Notes: a model not told the origin generated them from the letters alone. A stretch of 14,539 nt of DNA from JANNSW01 sp031431235 (GCA_031431235.1 JANPDA010000004.1:1-14539); one strand, 5' to 3'. Counted from the stretch's first letter, positions 6,332 to 14,439 are shown. Program-made: numbers and translations.

Positions 6332-6599
6332 GGTACGATTTTCGCTCAAACGGTTCGGCGTGGCGCGCCATGATGATCCGAATCCGATGCTCCCGCATCG
6401 TGTAGGCGACAAACAACATGCGATCTCCGACCATTCCAGGAATCGTGGACCTGTCCTCGCCGTAGTCCTCGCGAAGATCGTAGCGGGTTATGGCGAAGGG
6501 ATCAGCGAATGCACGGCGTGCGATCTCGAAGCTCACCCCATGCCGGGTGAGATTGCCGGCCGCCTTGGCGTCATCCCATTCGAATTCATCATCCTGCAT
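6309..6599 (-). CDS. brnT: BrnT-family (DUF497) ribonuclease toxin
   Basis: The 96-residue protein has the family opening FEWDDAKAAGNLTRHGVSFEIA (from residue 6) and the ending RIRIIMARHAEPFERKSYHE (72-91). The central part DRMLFVAYTMREHRIRII matches the small RelE-like fold. BrnT proteins are RNases that block translation when the antitoxin is lost. Toxin precedes antitoxin, as is usual for this system. The first ATG (6599) is used; only weak ribosome-binding similarity is seen and the start abuts a TATCAT that may be a -10, so the mRNA leader may be very short or the real start slightly different. The module sits between the hisN-derived patch and the division cluster. Confidence 0.85.
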   Translation of the reverse strand: MQDDEFEWDDAKAAGNLTRHGVSFEIARRAFADPFAITRYDLREDYGEDRSTIPGMVGDRMLFVAYTMREHRIRIIMARHAEPFERKSYHEANTQD

Positions 6600-6604
6600 G
6601 ATAC

Positions 6605-6619
6605 TACGGCTTAGCCGTA
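6605..6619. promoter_or_regulatory. Inverted repeat upstream of toxin gene, likely operator
   Basis: TACGGCT and AGCCGTA form a perfect seven-base inverted repeat around one base, six bases upstream of the toxin ATG. On the minus strand TTGCAA lies just before it and TATCAT just after, so the repeat fills the spacer of a possible promoter. Autoregulation by the XRE antitoxin is inferred. Confidence 0.55.
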
Positions 6620-6767
6620 TTTTGCAAGCATGTCGAGGGGCGACGGAAGCTCGTACCCCGCCGGCAGCGGCGGTCTTCGGCGTTGGAGCCCGACATCGGG
6701 CGTGCTCAGGCCGGACCAGCGGCGGCGCCTGCGCCATCCCTGTGGATTCCTTGCTCATCCGTTGAAT

Positions 6768-6812
6768 TCCATTGACTCCCATGCAAACCCATCCTATCCC
6801 ATGAATGCCCGG
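6768..6812 (+). promoter_or_regulatory. mra promoter overlapped by phased MraZ boxes
   Basis: TTGACT (6772-6777) and TATCCC (6795-6800) are 17 bp apart and about 100 bp before mraZ. Over them lies a strict 10-bp series: TCCAT at 6768, CCCAT at 6778, 6788 and 6798, then CCCGG at 6808. On the other strand this is ATGGG repeated with five-base gaps. MraZ is known to bind TGGG-type direct repeats spaced by five bases in its own promoter, so this is very likely the autoregulatory site of the division operon. Confidence 0.75.
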
Positions 6813-6905
6813 CGATGGGGTGCTGCAACAGCGTCCATTGCCTGGATCCGCGGGGCCGGTCCTGCTGTTGCGCGTTCTCGATCGGAAGGGATGCTGACCA
6901 AGGGG

Positions 6906-7403
6906 ATGGACCGCTTTGTCTCGACCTACACCAACAAGCTCGACGCCAAGGGCCGCGTCTCCGTCCCGGCCGATTTTCGCGCCGTGCTCGAGCGCGATGC
7001 CTATCAGGGCGGCATCTACTGCTACCCCACGCTCGATCATCCCGCGCTCGATGCAGGCGGCGCGCGCCTTGCGGGCAAGATCGACGCTCTGCTCGAAGGT
7101 CTCGACCCCTATTCGGACGAGCGGGACGAGCTTTCTGTCGCGCTCTACGGCGACGTGCAGGTTCTCAAGATCGACGGGGACGGCCGCATCGTTCTGCCGG
7201 AAGCCTTGCGCATTCACGCCCGTATCGCCACGCTCGTCACTTTCGTCGGGCTTGGTGAGAAGTTTCAGATGTGGGAGCCAACAGAGTTCGAGCAATTCCG
7301 GGCGCGGGCCCGCGACAAGGTCCGCGACCATCGACAGCTTTTCGGTGCGGGGCGCCGCGGTGGTTCCAGCGGGGGACCGGGCGGCGAAGGAGCACGGGAA
7401 TGA
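6906..7403 (+). CDS. mraZ: Division/cell wall cluster transcriptional regulator MraZ
   Basis: This 165-residue protein has two AbrB-like half-domains: residues 4-50 with KLDAKGRVSVP (11-21) and 75-120 with KIDGDGRIVLPEALR (88-102). MraZ forms ring oligomers that bind the repeats in its own promoter and lower expression of the mra operon. The start at 6906 (MDRFVSTYTN) matches the family N terminus. In-frame ATGs at 6891 and 6801 would add unrelated residues, and none of the three has a well-placed ribosome-binding site. The C-terminal tail is Gly/Arg-rich (GAGRRGGSSGGPGGEG). Its stop overlaps the rsmH start in ATGA. Confidence 0.92.
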   Translation: MDRFVSTYTNKLDAKGRVSVPADFRAVLERDAYQGGIYCYPTLDHPALDAGGARLAGKIDALLEGLDPYSDERDELSVALYGDVQVLKIDGDGRIVLPEALRIHARIATLVTFVGLGEKFQMWEPTEFEQFRARARDKVRDHRQLFGAGRRGGSSGGPGGEGARE

Positions 7404-8497
7404 TGACGGGTGGCGGGTCTCGCGAGGGCACGAGCACTGCCGGCAGGGCAGCCCGTCACATTCCCGTGATGCTCCCCGAGGTCATGTCGGCGCTCGATCC
7501 GCGCGACGGCCGGACCTACATTGACGCGACCTTCGGCGCGGGAGGCTACTCCCGGGCCATACTGGAAGCCGCGCCGGGCGCGAGTGTGCTCGCGCTCGAC
7601 CGCGACCCGTCGGTCATCGCAGCCGCGCGGCCCATCTGCGAAGAGCTCCCCAATCGCCTGACCGTCGTCGAAGCGCCTTTCAGCCGCCTGGACGAGGTCG
7701 CACGCGTCTACCTCTCGACCGACGCCACGGACACAGTGCCCTCGCTCTTCACGCCGCCTGCCGGCATCGTGCTCGACATCGGCGTCTCCTCGATGCAACT
7801 CGAGGATCCTGCACGCGGCTTCTCCTTCATGGCTGACGGTCCCCTCGACATGCGGATGGGGAGTGCTGGACCGACAGCCGCCGATCTGGTCAACAATCTC
7901 CAGGAAGCCGAGCTCGCCGAGGTGCTCTGGGTCTATGGCGAGGAGCGCCGCTCGCGGGCGATCGCCAAGGCCATCGCGGCGCGCCGTTCGGAGCGCCCGT
8001 TCGAGCGCACCCGCGATCTGGCCGAATTGATCGAGCGTGTGCTCGGTCGCGCACGCGGCGACGAGAAGCATCCCGCCACTCGCTCGTTCCAGGCTTTGCG
8101 CATTCGCGTCAACGAGGAGCTCGACGAGCTCGAGGCTGCCCTCGTCGCCGCCGAGACCGTGCTCGTCGAGGGTGGGCGCCTCGTCGTCGTCACTTTCCAT
8201 TCCCTCGAGGACCGGATCGTGAAGAGCTTCCTGAAAGAGCGTACCGGCGCGATGCCCGCCAACTCCCGTCACTTGCCGGGCGATGCCGGTCCGAAGCGCG
8301 ACGCGACTTTCCACTTCGTTAACCGCCATCCGCTAGTCCCATCCCAGGAAGAGGTCGCCGGCAATCCGCGCTCGCGCTCCGCCAAGCTCAGATGGGCGCT
8401 CCGCACGGCGGCACCTGCCTGGGCGCGGCCACGCGGTGCGGCGAGCCTCGGCTATGCGCCACGCCTCGAGCAGGGGCGCCGACGCGTAAAGGGATAG
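7400..8497 (+). CDS. rsmH: 16S rRNA (cytosine(1402)-N(4))-methyltransferase
   Basis: The 365-residue protein begins with the family text HIPVMLPEV (20-28) and the SAM-binding motif IDATFGAGGYSRAIL (41-55). It continues with LALDRDP, LDIGVSSMQLEDPARGFSF, VVVTFHSLEDRIVKSF and the C-terminal NPRSRSAKLRWALRT. RsmH methylates N4 of C1402 in the decoding centre of 16S rRNA using SAM. The start overlaps the mraZ stop by four bases. AAGGAG lies eight bases upstream, which decides against the longer frame opening at 7271. About 35 residues of basic, non-conserved tail follow the last family block. Confidence 0.95.
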   Translation: MMTGGGSREGTSTAGRAARHIPVMLPEVMSALDPRDGRTYIDATFGAGGYSRAILEAAPGASVLALDRDPSVIAAARPICEELPNRLTVVEAPFSRLDEVARVYLSTDATDTVPSLFTPPAGIVLDIGVSSMQLEDPARGFSFMADGPLDMRMGSAGPTAADLVNNLQEAELAEVLWVYGEERRSRAIAKAIAARRSERPFERTRDLAELIERVLGRARGDEKHPATRSFQALRIRVNEELDELEAALVAAETVLVEGGRLVVVTFHSLEDRIVKSFLKERTGAMPANSRHLPGDAGPKRDATFHFVNRHPLVPSQEEVAGNPRSRSAKLRWALRTAAPAWARPRGAASLGYAPRLEQGRRRVKG

Positions 8498-8498
8498 G

Positions 8499-8813
8499 AT
8501 GATGGGACGCTCGCGCAATGCCGTTGCGCTCGGCCTCGCGCTCGCTGCGGCGGTTGGGCTCTACATGATCAAGTACGACACCCGCCTGATCGACGACCGG
8601 GTGCATCGGCTGGAGCGGCAGATCGAGGCAGCCGAGAGCGACATCGGTCTGCTGCAGGCCGAGCATGCGACGCTCACGCGGCCTGACCGGATCGAGAAGC
8701 TGGCGCGGCTGCATTTGGGCCTCGCTCCCCTCGCCCCGGGCCAGATCGGCGCGGTCGGCGACATTCCCTGGCGGGAAGAGGTCGCGTCTTCCGCTCCATC
8801 CGTCGCGCCGTGA
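8499..8813 (+). CDS. ftsL: Cell division protein FtsL
   Basis: This small bitopic membrane protein of 104 residues has a short basic N terminus, a transmembrane helix at about 8-24 (AVALGLALAAAVGLYMIKY) and a predicted coiled coil at about 30-62 (DRVHRLERQIEAAESDIGLL). Its family-like segment is LTRPDRIEKLARLHLGLAPL. FtsL joins FtsB and FtsQ in the periplasm and activates the FtsW-FtsI septal synthase. Identification rests on position between rsmH and ftsI, size and topology, since sequence conservation is low. It begins one base after the rsmH stop, with AAAGGG about seven bases upstream; a second ATG at 8502 is equally possible. Confidence 0.9.
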   Translation: MMGRSRNAVALGLALAAAVGLYMIKYDTRLIDDRVHRLERQIEAAESDIGLLQAEHATLTRPDRIEKLARLHLGLAPLAPGQIGAVGDIPWREEVASSAPSVAP

Positions 8814-8822
8814 CCGATCGCC

Positions 8823-10499
8823 ATGGCGCATGCAAACCCATCGATCCCGTTCCGCCGCCTGGCAGGCCGCATCGCCCCTGAAGTATCGCGGCGGGAGCGC
8901 CGGCGTGCGCTCGGGCTGATGCTCGGGCTGGTCGCCGCTTTCGGAGCCGTTGGCGGCCAGCTCGTGCTGCTCGGCGTCATCGGGGCGGCCGTGCCGCACC
9001 TCGACCAGGCTCAGTCGATCGGCCGCATGGTTGCCCGTCCCGACATCCTCGACCGTAAAGGCCGGTTGCTCGCGACCGACATCATCACGCATTCGCTGTT
9101 TGCCGATCCCTCCCGCATCCGCGACCTCGACGAGACCGTGGACCGCCTGACCTCGGTCATCCCAGAGCTCGATCCGGCGGCGCTGCGCAAGAGCCTCGCC
9201 GACCGAACCCGCCGCTTCGTCTGGATCGAGCGGGAGCTGACTCCAGCGGAAGCCAAGCGCGTTCACGACCTCGGGCTTCCCGGCCTCGATTTTCGCGCCG
9301 AGCTGACGCGCGCCTACCCCTCGGGCGAAGAGGAGGGCCACCTGCTCGGCTTCGTCGATGGCGACTACGAGGGCCGCAGCGGCATCGAGCGCTATATCGA
9401 CGAGGTGATTGGCGTCGATGTCGTGGAAGGGCCCGTGCGCAGCTCCAAGCCGCCGGTCCGTCTCACTATCGATCTCGCCGCCCAGCATGCCTTGCGTGCA
9501 GAGCTGGCCGCGGCGATGGTGCGCTACCAGGCTGCGGCGGCCGGTGCCGTTGTGCTGGACGCACGCTCGGGCGAGGTCGTCGCGATGGCGTCGCTCCCCG
9601 GCTATGGGGCGGGCGATGCGGCCGCGAGCCTGGATCCCGGCCGGCTCGATCGCATGGCCGCGGGCAGCTACGAGCTCGGTTCGGTTTTCAAGGCCGTGAC
9701 ATTGGCGGTCGCCACCGAGAAAGGGATCGCCAGTCCCGGCAGGCTGTTCGATGCTCGCGAGCCGATCATCATTGGCAACGACGAGATCGACGACCCGCAC
9801 GGCGAGCATCGCGAGTTGACCGCCGAGGAGGTGTTCACGAAATCATCGAACATCGGTGCCGCGCGCATGGGCGAGCTGTTCGGCGAGGAGGGATGGCGAC
9901 AGGCCCTTGCCGCGCTGCACCTCGATCAAGCGCTTGCAACCGAGATAGGACCAGGTGCTGCCCCCCAGCTTCCCGACCCATGGACCAAATCGAGCACGCT
10001 CACGCTCGCCTTTGGCCATGGCGTGGCAATCTCCCCGCTTGCGTTCGCGGCGGCGACAGCGGCCTTGATCGAGAACGGCAGCGTCGCTACGCCGTCGTTC
10101 GTTGCCCGCAGCCGCGAGCAGACCGCGCCCAATGCCGTCTTTGCCGCCGCCACGGTCGAGACCATGCGGGCGCTCTTCCGCGCCAATGTCGAGCACGGCA
10201 CCGGCCGCAAGGCCGCGGTCGAGGGCTACGACGTCGGCGGCAAGACCGGTACCGCCGACATTGCCGGCCGCGGCGGCTATGGTAACGGCGGCGTGATCGC
10301 CTCCTTCCTCGCGGCCTTTCCGATGAGCGCCCCGCGCTACATCGTGCTGACGATCCTTTGGGAGCCCAAAGCCATCGAGACCGCGTCCGGTCAGCGGACT
10401 GCCGCTATCAATGCAGCTCCCACGACGGCTGCGATCATTGCGCGATTGGCCCCGATCCTCGGCCTTGCGCCGGAGCGTTCCGCCGCCCTGTCGCCGTAG
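8823..10499 (+). CDS. ftsI: Peptidoglycan D,D-transpeptidase FtsI (PBP3)
   Basis: The 558-residue class B penicillin-binding protein has a membrane anchor at about 33-57. A pedestal domain follows with RPDILDRKGRLLATD (72-86). The transpeptidase domain carries all three motifs: SVFK with nucleophile Ser287 and Lys290, SSN at 341-343, and KTGT at 474-477. It crosslinks septal peptidoglycan with FtsW. The gene follows ftsL after nine bases, in the operon expected from most bacteria. The usual next genes murE and murF are absent; an unrelated polyol operon begins 79 bp downstream. No terminator is evident in that gap. Confidence 0.95.
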   Translation: MAHANPSIPFRRLAGRIAPEVSRRERRRALGLMLGLVAAFGAVGGQLVLLGVIGAAVPHLDQAQSIGRMVARPDILDRKGRLLATDIITHSLFADPSRIRDLDETVDRLTSVIPELDPAALRKSLADRTRRFVWIERELTPAEAKRVHDLGLPGLDFRAELTRAYPSGEEEGHLLGFVDGDYEGRSGIERYIDEVIGVDVVEGPVRSSKPPVRLTIDLAAQHALRAELAAAMVRYQAAAAGAVVLDARSGEVVAMASLPGYGAGDAAASLDPGRLDRMAAGSYELGSVFKAVTLAVATEKGIASPGRLFDAREPIIIGNDEIDDPHGEHRELTAEEVFTKSSNIGAARMGELFGEEGWRQALAALHLDQALATEIGPGAAPQLPDPWTKSSTLTLAFGHGVAISPLAFAAATAALIENGSVATPSFVARSREQTAPNAVFAAATVETMRALFRANVEHGTGRKAAVEGYDVGGKTGTADIAGRGGYGNGGVIASFLAAFPMSAPRYIVLTILWEPKAIETASGQRTAAINAAPTTAAIIARLAPILGLAPERSAALSP

Positions 10500-10578
10500 C
10501 AAGCACGTCACCGGGACAGGCGCTTGACTGGCCAGGAGCCGTCGCGGATGGTGGCGTCCCTCCTCGAGCACCCAGGCC

Positions 10579-11991
10579 ATGACCATCTCCGATCTGCCAC
10601 AACCGAGCCCGCATTTCGATCTGGCCGTGATCGGCGGCGGCGTGGTCGGCTGTGCGGTGCTGCGGGCGGCGACCCTCGCGGGGCTCGGCACTCTCTTGCT
10701 CGAGCGTGGACCCGACATCCTGTCTGGCGCGAGCAAGGGCAATTCGGGCATCCTGCACACGGCCTTCGACGCGCCGCCAGCCAGCCTCGAGCATCGCCTG
10801 ATGCAGAGCGGCCGGCGGATCTATCTGGACATCCGCGAGCGGCTTGGCTTGCCGCTGCTCGAGACTGACGCTGTCCTGGTCGCGTGGTCGCAGGCGGAGG
10901 CGGAGGCGTTGCCGGGGATACTCGAGAAGGGCCGCAAGAATGGCGTTCGTGAGATCCGGCCTGTTGCGAGCGAGGAGTTGCATCGGCGACATCCCCATCT
11001 GGCTGGAAGCGCGCTTGCTGGCCTGCTCGTGCCGGGCGAGCATGTGATCGATCCCTGGTCTGCGCCGCTCGCCTATGCGCATCAGGCGCTTGCCAATGGC
11101 GCGGCGATCTGGCGCCAGGCCGAGGTCACTCGCTGCGAGCGAAACGATGGTCGCTGGCATCTGACAACCCGGCATGGCACCTGCAGCGCTGGCATCGTCA
11201 TTGCCTGCGCCGGCAATTTCAGCGATCGGGTCGAGGCACTCGCCGGGCGCGGCGGCTTTGCGATCCGGCCGCGCAAGGGCCAGTTCGTCGTCCTCGACAA
11301 GACCGCCCGCCGGTTTCTGCCCTCGATCGTGCTGCCGGTTCCCACCGAGCGAACGAAGGGGATCGTGCTGTGTCCCACGATCTACGGTAACGTGCTCATC
11401 GGTCCCACTGCCGAGGATCAGGACGATCGCGAGCGGGCAACCGTCGACCGGACGAGCCTCGAGCATCTTCTCGCCGAAGGGGTCCGGATGGTGCCGGCAT
11501 TGGCGGCTGAGCCCGTCACGGCAGTCTATGCCGGACTGCGTCCGGCCAGCGACCGCAGCGACTATGTGATCGATTGCTCGCCTGCGGATGGCTGGATCAC
11601 GGTCGCCGGCATTCGTTCGACTGGTCTCACGGCGGCCCTCGGCATTGCCGAGCACGTGGTCTGTCTTGTCGGCGAGCACATCCGCGCGATCGCGGCTCTT
11701 CCATCACCACTTTGGCCGCGCGTGCCAAATCTCGCCGAGCACCTGCCGCGCGATCACCAGCGGCCAGGCCGCGGCGATCTCGTCTGCCTGTGCGAGACGG
11801 TGACGCGTGATGAGATCGAGGCCGCGCTGACTGGGCCGCTGCCGGCCGGCGATCTCGGCGGCCTGAAGCGCCGGACCCGGGCGTTGATGGGGCGATGCCA
11901 GGGATTCAACTGCCTTGCCGAGGTTTGTGCGCTCGCCGAGGGCCGGCTGATCGCATCGCCTCCGGTCGCGAGCCTCGGCCATGCAGCCTGA
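10579..11991 (+). CDS. GlpA-like FAD-dependent oxidoreductase with C-terminal [2Fe-2S] BFD-type domain
   Basis: The 470-residue protein starts with the FAD motif DLAVIGGGVVG (14-24) and the flavin-site text SGASKGNSGILHTAFD (49-64), which is typical of GlpA-like glycerol-3-phosphate dehydrogenases. A DAO-type domain runs to about 370. The C-terminal domain has Cys403-X-Cys405 and Cys440-X4-Cys445, the Fer2_BFD spacing for a 2Fe-2S cluster. It probably oxidises glycerol 3-phosphate (or a related phosphopolyol) to the keto form and passes electrons through the cluster to the second flavoprotein encoded next, which overlaps by 11 bp. CTTGAC at 10523-10528 could be a -35, but no good -10 follows, so read-through from ftsI is also possible. 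Confidence 0.8.
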   Translation: MTISDLPQPSPHFDLAVIGGGVVGCAVLRAATLAGLGTLLLERGPDILSGASKGNSGILHTAFDAPPASLEHRLMQSGRRIYLDIRERLGLPLLETDAVLVAWSQAEAEALPGILEKGRKNGVREIRPVASEELHRRHPHLAGSALAGLLVPGEHVIDPWSAPLAYAHQALANGAAIWRQAEVTRCERNDGRWHLTTRHGTCSAGIVIACAGNFSDRVEALAGRGGFAIRPRKGQFVVLDKTARRFLPSIVLPVPTERTKGIVLCPTIYGNVLIGPTAEDQDDRERATVDRTSLEHLLAEGVRMVPALAAEPVTAVYAGLRPASDRSDYVIDCSPADGWITVAGIRSTGLTAALGIAEHVVCLVGEHIRAIAALPSPLWPRVPNLAEHLPRDHQRPGRGDLVCLCETVTRDEIEAALTGPLPAGDLGGLKRRTRALMGRCQGFNCLAEVCALAEGRLIASPPVASLGHAA

Positions 11992-12952
11992 GCGGGTCGA
12001 TTTGGCGATCATCGGCGCGGGCCCTGCCGGGCTTTCGGCTGCGCGCGAGGCCGCTCGGCGCGGTATCGGTCGGTTGGTGGTGCTCGAGCGCGAGAGCGAG
12101 GCCGGCGGCACCGTACGCCATTGCGGGCACCTTGGGTTCGGCATGCTCGACCTGGCGCGGCTATGGACCGGACCGACCTATGCCGCCGCCCTTCGGCAAC
12201 ATGCGCGCGGCCTCGACGTCCGTCTCGGCCATGCCGTAACTGCGATCGAGCCGGGCGGTCGCTTGACCGTCAGCACGCCCGGTGGCGAACGCTGGATCGA
12301 GGCGGCACGGATCCTGCTCGCGACCGGCATCCGCGAGATGCCGCGCGCCGCTCGCTTCGTCTCGGGCGGGCGACCGTTCGGCGTGCTGACGACAGGAGCG
12401 CTGCAGCGCTTCATCTACCTGCATGGCCGGCTGCCCTGCCGGCGACCAGTGGTTGTGGGCACGGAGCTCGTTTCCTTCTCGGCAATCCTGACCTTGCGCC
12501 ACGCCGGGGCAAAGCCCGTCGCGATTCTCGGCGAAGGCGAGCGGCTCGACGCGCCCTCTCTGGCGGGGCCGTTCGCCCGCCTCGTGCTCGGGGTGCCGGT
12601 GCTGAAGGGAGTGGTGATCGAGCAGATCGAGGGCGGGGATCGCGTGGAGGCCGTCACCGTGATCCGTCAGGGCCTCAGGCAACGGATCGCCTGCGACGGC
12701 GTGATCTTCTCGGGCGGCTGGGTGCCGGAAGCGAGCTTGATGCGGCTCCATCCCGCGGGCGTCGATCCGGCGACGGGCGGTCCGGTCGTCGATCGCGACT
12801 TGCGCACCAGCGATGCCGCGCTGTTTGCAGCAGGCAATGTCCGCTTCGGCGTACGCTCGTCCGGGCGCTGCGCGCTGGAGGGGCGTGCGGCGGCCCGGCG
12901 GATCGTCGACGACCTCCGACGTGCGCACTCCAGAGGAGTCCCGGCGCCATGA
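11981..12952 (+). CDS. FAD-dependent oxidoreductase, partner subunit of the GlpA-like dehydrogenase
   Basis: This 323-residue protein has the FAD motif DLAIIGAGPAGLSA (7-20), then GGTVRHCGHLGFG (42-54) with Cys48, and LLATGIREMPR. A second Rossmann-like block follows (VVVGTELVSFSAILTLRHAG). It ends with SDAALFAAGNVRFGVRSSGR, the usual closing ATG-type FAD motif. In the second block the GxGxxG expected for NAD(P)H binding is replaced by GTELVS, so NAD use is uncertain. Gene order with a BFD-bearing GlpA-like protein and a polyol kinase suggests an electron-transfer subunit, similar in layout to two-flavoprotein systems I recall from Thermotoga and amine/opine oxidases. The GTG- or ATG-rich N terminus gives no rival start. 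It overlaps the kinase start by four bases (ATGA). Confidence 0.75.
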   Translation: MQPERVDLAIIGAGPAGLSAAREAARRGIGRLVVLERESEAGGTVRHCGHLGFGMLDLARLWTGPTYAAALRQHARGLDVRLGHAVTAIEPGGRLTVSTPGGERWIEAARILLATGIREMPRAARFVSGGRPFGVLTTGALQRFIYLHGRLPCRRPVVVGTELVSFSAILTLRHAGAKPVAILGEGERLDAPSLAGPFARLVLGVPVLKGVVIEQIEGGDRVEAVTVIRQGLRQRIACDGVIFSGGWVPEASLMRLHPAGVDPATGGPVVDRDLRTSDAALFAAGNVRFGVRSSGRCALEGRAAARRIVDDLRRAHSRGVPAP

Positions 12953-14391
12953 CCGTGCTTGCCATCGACCAGGGTACGACCAGCACCAAGGCCTTCCTGT
13001 TGCATCCCGACGGCCGCTTCGAAAGCGCCGGCCATCGACGGCACCAGCAGCACCTTCCGGGCGACGGTCTGGTCGAGCACGATGCGGCAGTGATCCTCGC
13101 CGGCATCGAGGCGCTGATCGCGGAAGCTCTGGCGCAATGCCCCGCGATCGAGGCGATCGGCCTCGCCAACCAGGGCGAGACGGTCGTCGCCTGGGATCGC
13201 CAGACCGGGCAGCCGCTGCATCGCGCGATCGTCTGGCAGGACCAGCGCACGCAAGGCCGGCTCGATCGGATCGGGCCGAGGGAGCGAGCCCGCGTGACCG
13301 AGTTGAGCGGGCTGCCGCTCGATGCCTATTTCTCGGCCTCCAAGCTCGCCTGGCTGCTCGACCAGGTGCCCGAGGGTCGCGCGCTGGCGGCGGCCGGGCG
13401 GCTCGGTCTCGCCACCTCGGACGCTTTCTTCCTGGAGCGCCTGACGGGTGCCTATGTCACCGATCCAACCACCGCCTCGCGCACCTCGCTGCTGGCGATC
13501 CGCGACGCGGGGTGGAGCGCCGAGCTGGCCGGGATCTTCGGGGTTCCCCTGGAGCTGCTGCCCGCGATCGTGCCGACAGCGGGCCCGATCGCGGTCCTCG
13601 AGCGGGGCGGGCGGCGCATCCCGGTGACGGCGAGTGCCGTCGACCAGCAGGCCGCCCTCTATGGGCATGGCTGCCGAGCCGCCGGCGACATGAAGATCAC
13701 CTTCGGCACCGGGACATTCGCACTCGCGCTCACGGGCGTCATGCCGGCCGGCGCGACCGGCGGCCTGGTGCCGACCATTGCCTGGCAGCTCGGCAGCGAG
13801 CCGCCCGTCTACGCGCTCGAAGGTGGCGACTACACGGCCGCCGCTGCCGTCGAGTGGGCGATCTCGATCGGGCTTGCAGGCTCGATCGAAGCGTTCGAGT
13901 TGCCTGTCGGACCGTCGGCGCTGGAGCGTGGGCTCGTGTTCGTGCCGGCGCTCGAAGGGTTGGCGGCGCCCCATTGGAACCGGGCGGCGGCCGGCGCCTT
14001 CCTGGGGCTACGCCAGAGCACGACGGCGGCCGACATGCGGCGCGCCGTGCTCGAGGGCATCGCTTTGCGGGCGGTCGAGCTGGTCGAGGCGCTGACGGCG
14101 GGCGCCGGCAAGGCCATCTCCATCGACGGTGGGCTGACCCGCAACCGTGGTTTCGTCCAGTTCCTGGCGGATGTGCTCGGGCGGACGGTGATCGTCACGG
14201 ACCATGCCGAGCTGACGGCTCTGGGCATAGCCGAGCTTGCCTATGTCGGCCTCGGACAGCCGGTCCCGCCCCGGTCCGGAGCCGGCACCACGCGCATCGA
14301 GCCGACGGCCACCTCCGCCCGCATCCGCGCGCTCCGGCCCCAGCTCGCGACCGCGATTGCCGCCGTGCAATCCTGGGCGGCCCGGAGCTGA
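12949..14391 (+). CDS. glpK: FGGY-family polyol kinase, glycerol kinase type
   Basis: The 480-residue protein opens with the phosphate-binding text LAIDQGTTSTKAFLL (4-18) and contains IVWQDQRT (94-101), SGLPLDAYFSASKLAW (120-135), VDQQAALYGHG (231-241) and ITFGTGTFALALTG (250-263). The glycerol contacts known from E. coli GlpK have counterparts at Glu77, Trp96, Tyr127, Asp232 and Phe257. The Arg of the NQRE motif, however, is Gly76 here (NQGE). The enzyme should phosphorylate glycerol or a near relative with ATP, feeding the two upstream oxidoreductases. The start at 12949 overlaps the previous stop and has GAGGAG ten bases upstream; the open frame before it is antisense-like overlap within the flavoprotein gene. 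It is slightly shorter than typical GlpK (about 500). Confidence 0.85.
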   Translation: MTVLAIDQGTTSTKAFLLHPDGRFESAGHRRHQQHLPGDGLVEHDAAVILAGIEALIAEALAQCPAIEAIGLANQGETVVAWDRQTGQPLHRAIVWQDQRTQGRLDRIGPRERARVTELSGLPLDAYFSASKLAWLLDQVPEGRALAAAGRLGLATSDAFFLERLTGAYVTDPTTASRTSLLAIRDAGWSAELAGIFGVPLELLPAIVPTAGPIAVLERGGRRIPVTASAVDQQAALYGHGCRAAGDMKITFGTGTFALALTGVMPAGATGGLVPTIAWQLGSEPPVYALEGGDYTAAAAVEWAISIGLAGSIEAFELPVGPSALERGLVFVPALEGLAAPHWNRAAAGAFLGLRQSTTAADMRRAVLEGIALRAVELVEALTAGAGKAISIDGGLTRNRGFVQFLADVLGRTVIVTDHAELTALGIAELAYVGLGQPVPPRSGAGTTRIEPTATSARIRALRPQLATAIAAVQSWAARS

Positions 14392-14409
14392 TCGCCAACT
14401 CTCATCGTC

Positions 14410-14439
14410 CTTGACGTGCCGCCCCGCAAGCCCCTAACT
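14410..14439 (+). promoter_or_regulatory. Promoter of the RNase P RNA gene
   Basis: CTTGAC (14410-14415) and CTAACT (14434-14439) lie 18 bp apart, just ahead of the RNase P RNA start. The -35 is the full alphaproteobacterial consensus. It sits 18 bases after the kinase stop, so rnpB has its own promoter. Confidence 0.6.

Noticed and set aside
8388..9809. Long minus-strand frame opposite ftsL and ftsI
   Set aside because: Antisense shadow of two certain genes, with low-complexity Arg/Ala/Asp-rich text and no motif.
12121..12948. Upstream extension of the kinase frame
   Set aside because: It overlaps the second flavoprotein out of frame, is Arg-rich without family similarity, and ATG 12949 has a strong ribosome-binding site and the FGGY N terminus.
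12667..13974. Long minus-strand frame opposite the kinase, 435 residues
   Set aside because: Shadow of the kinase and flavoprotein genes; composition is that of reversed GC-rich codons.
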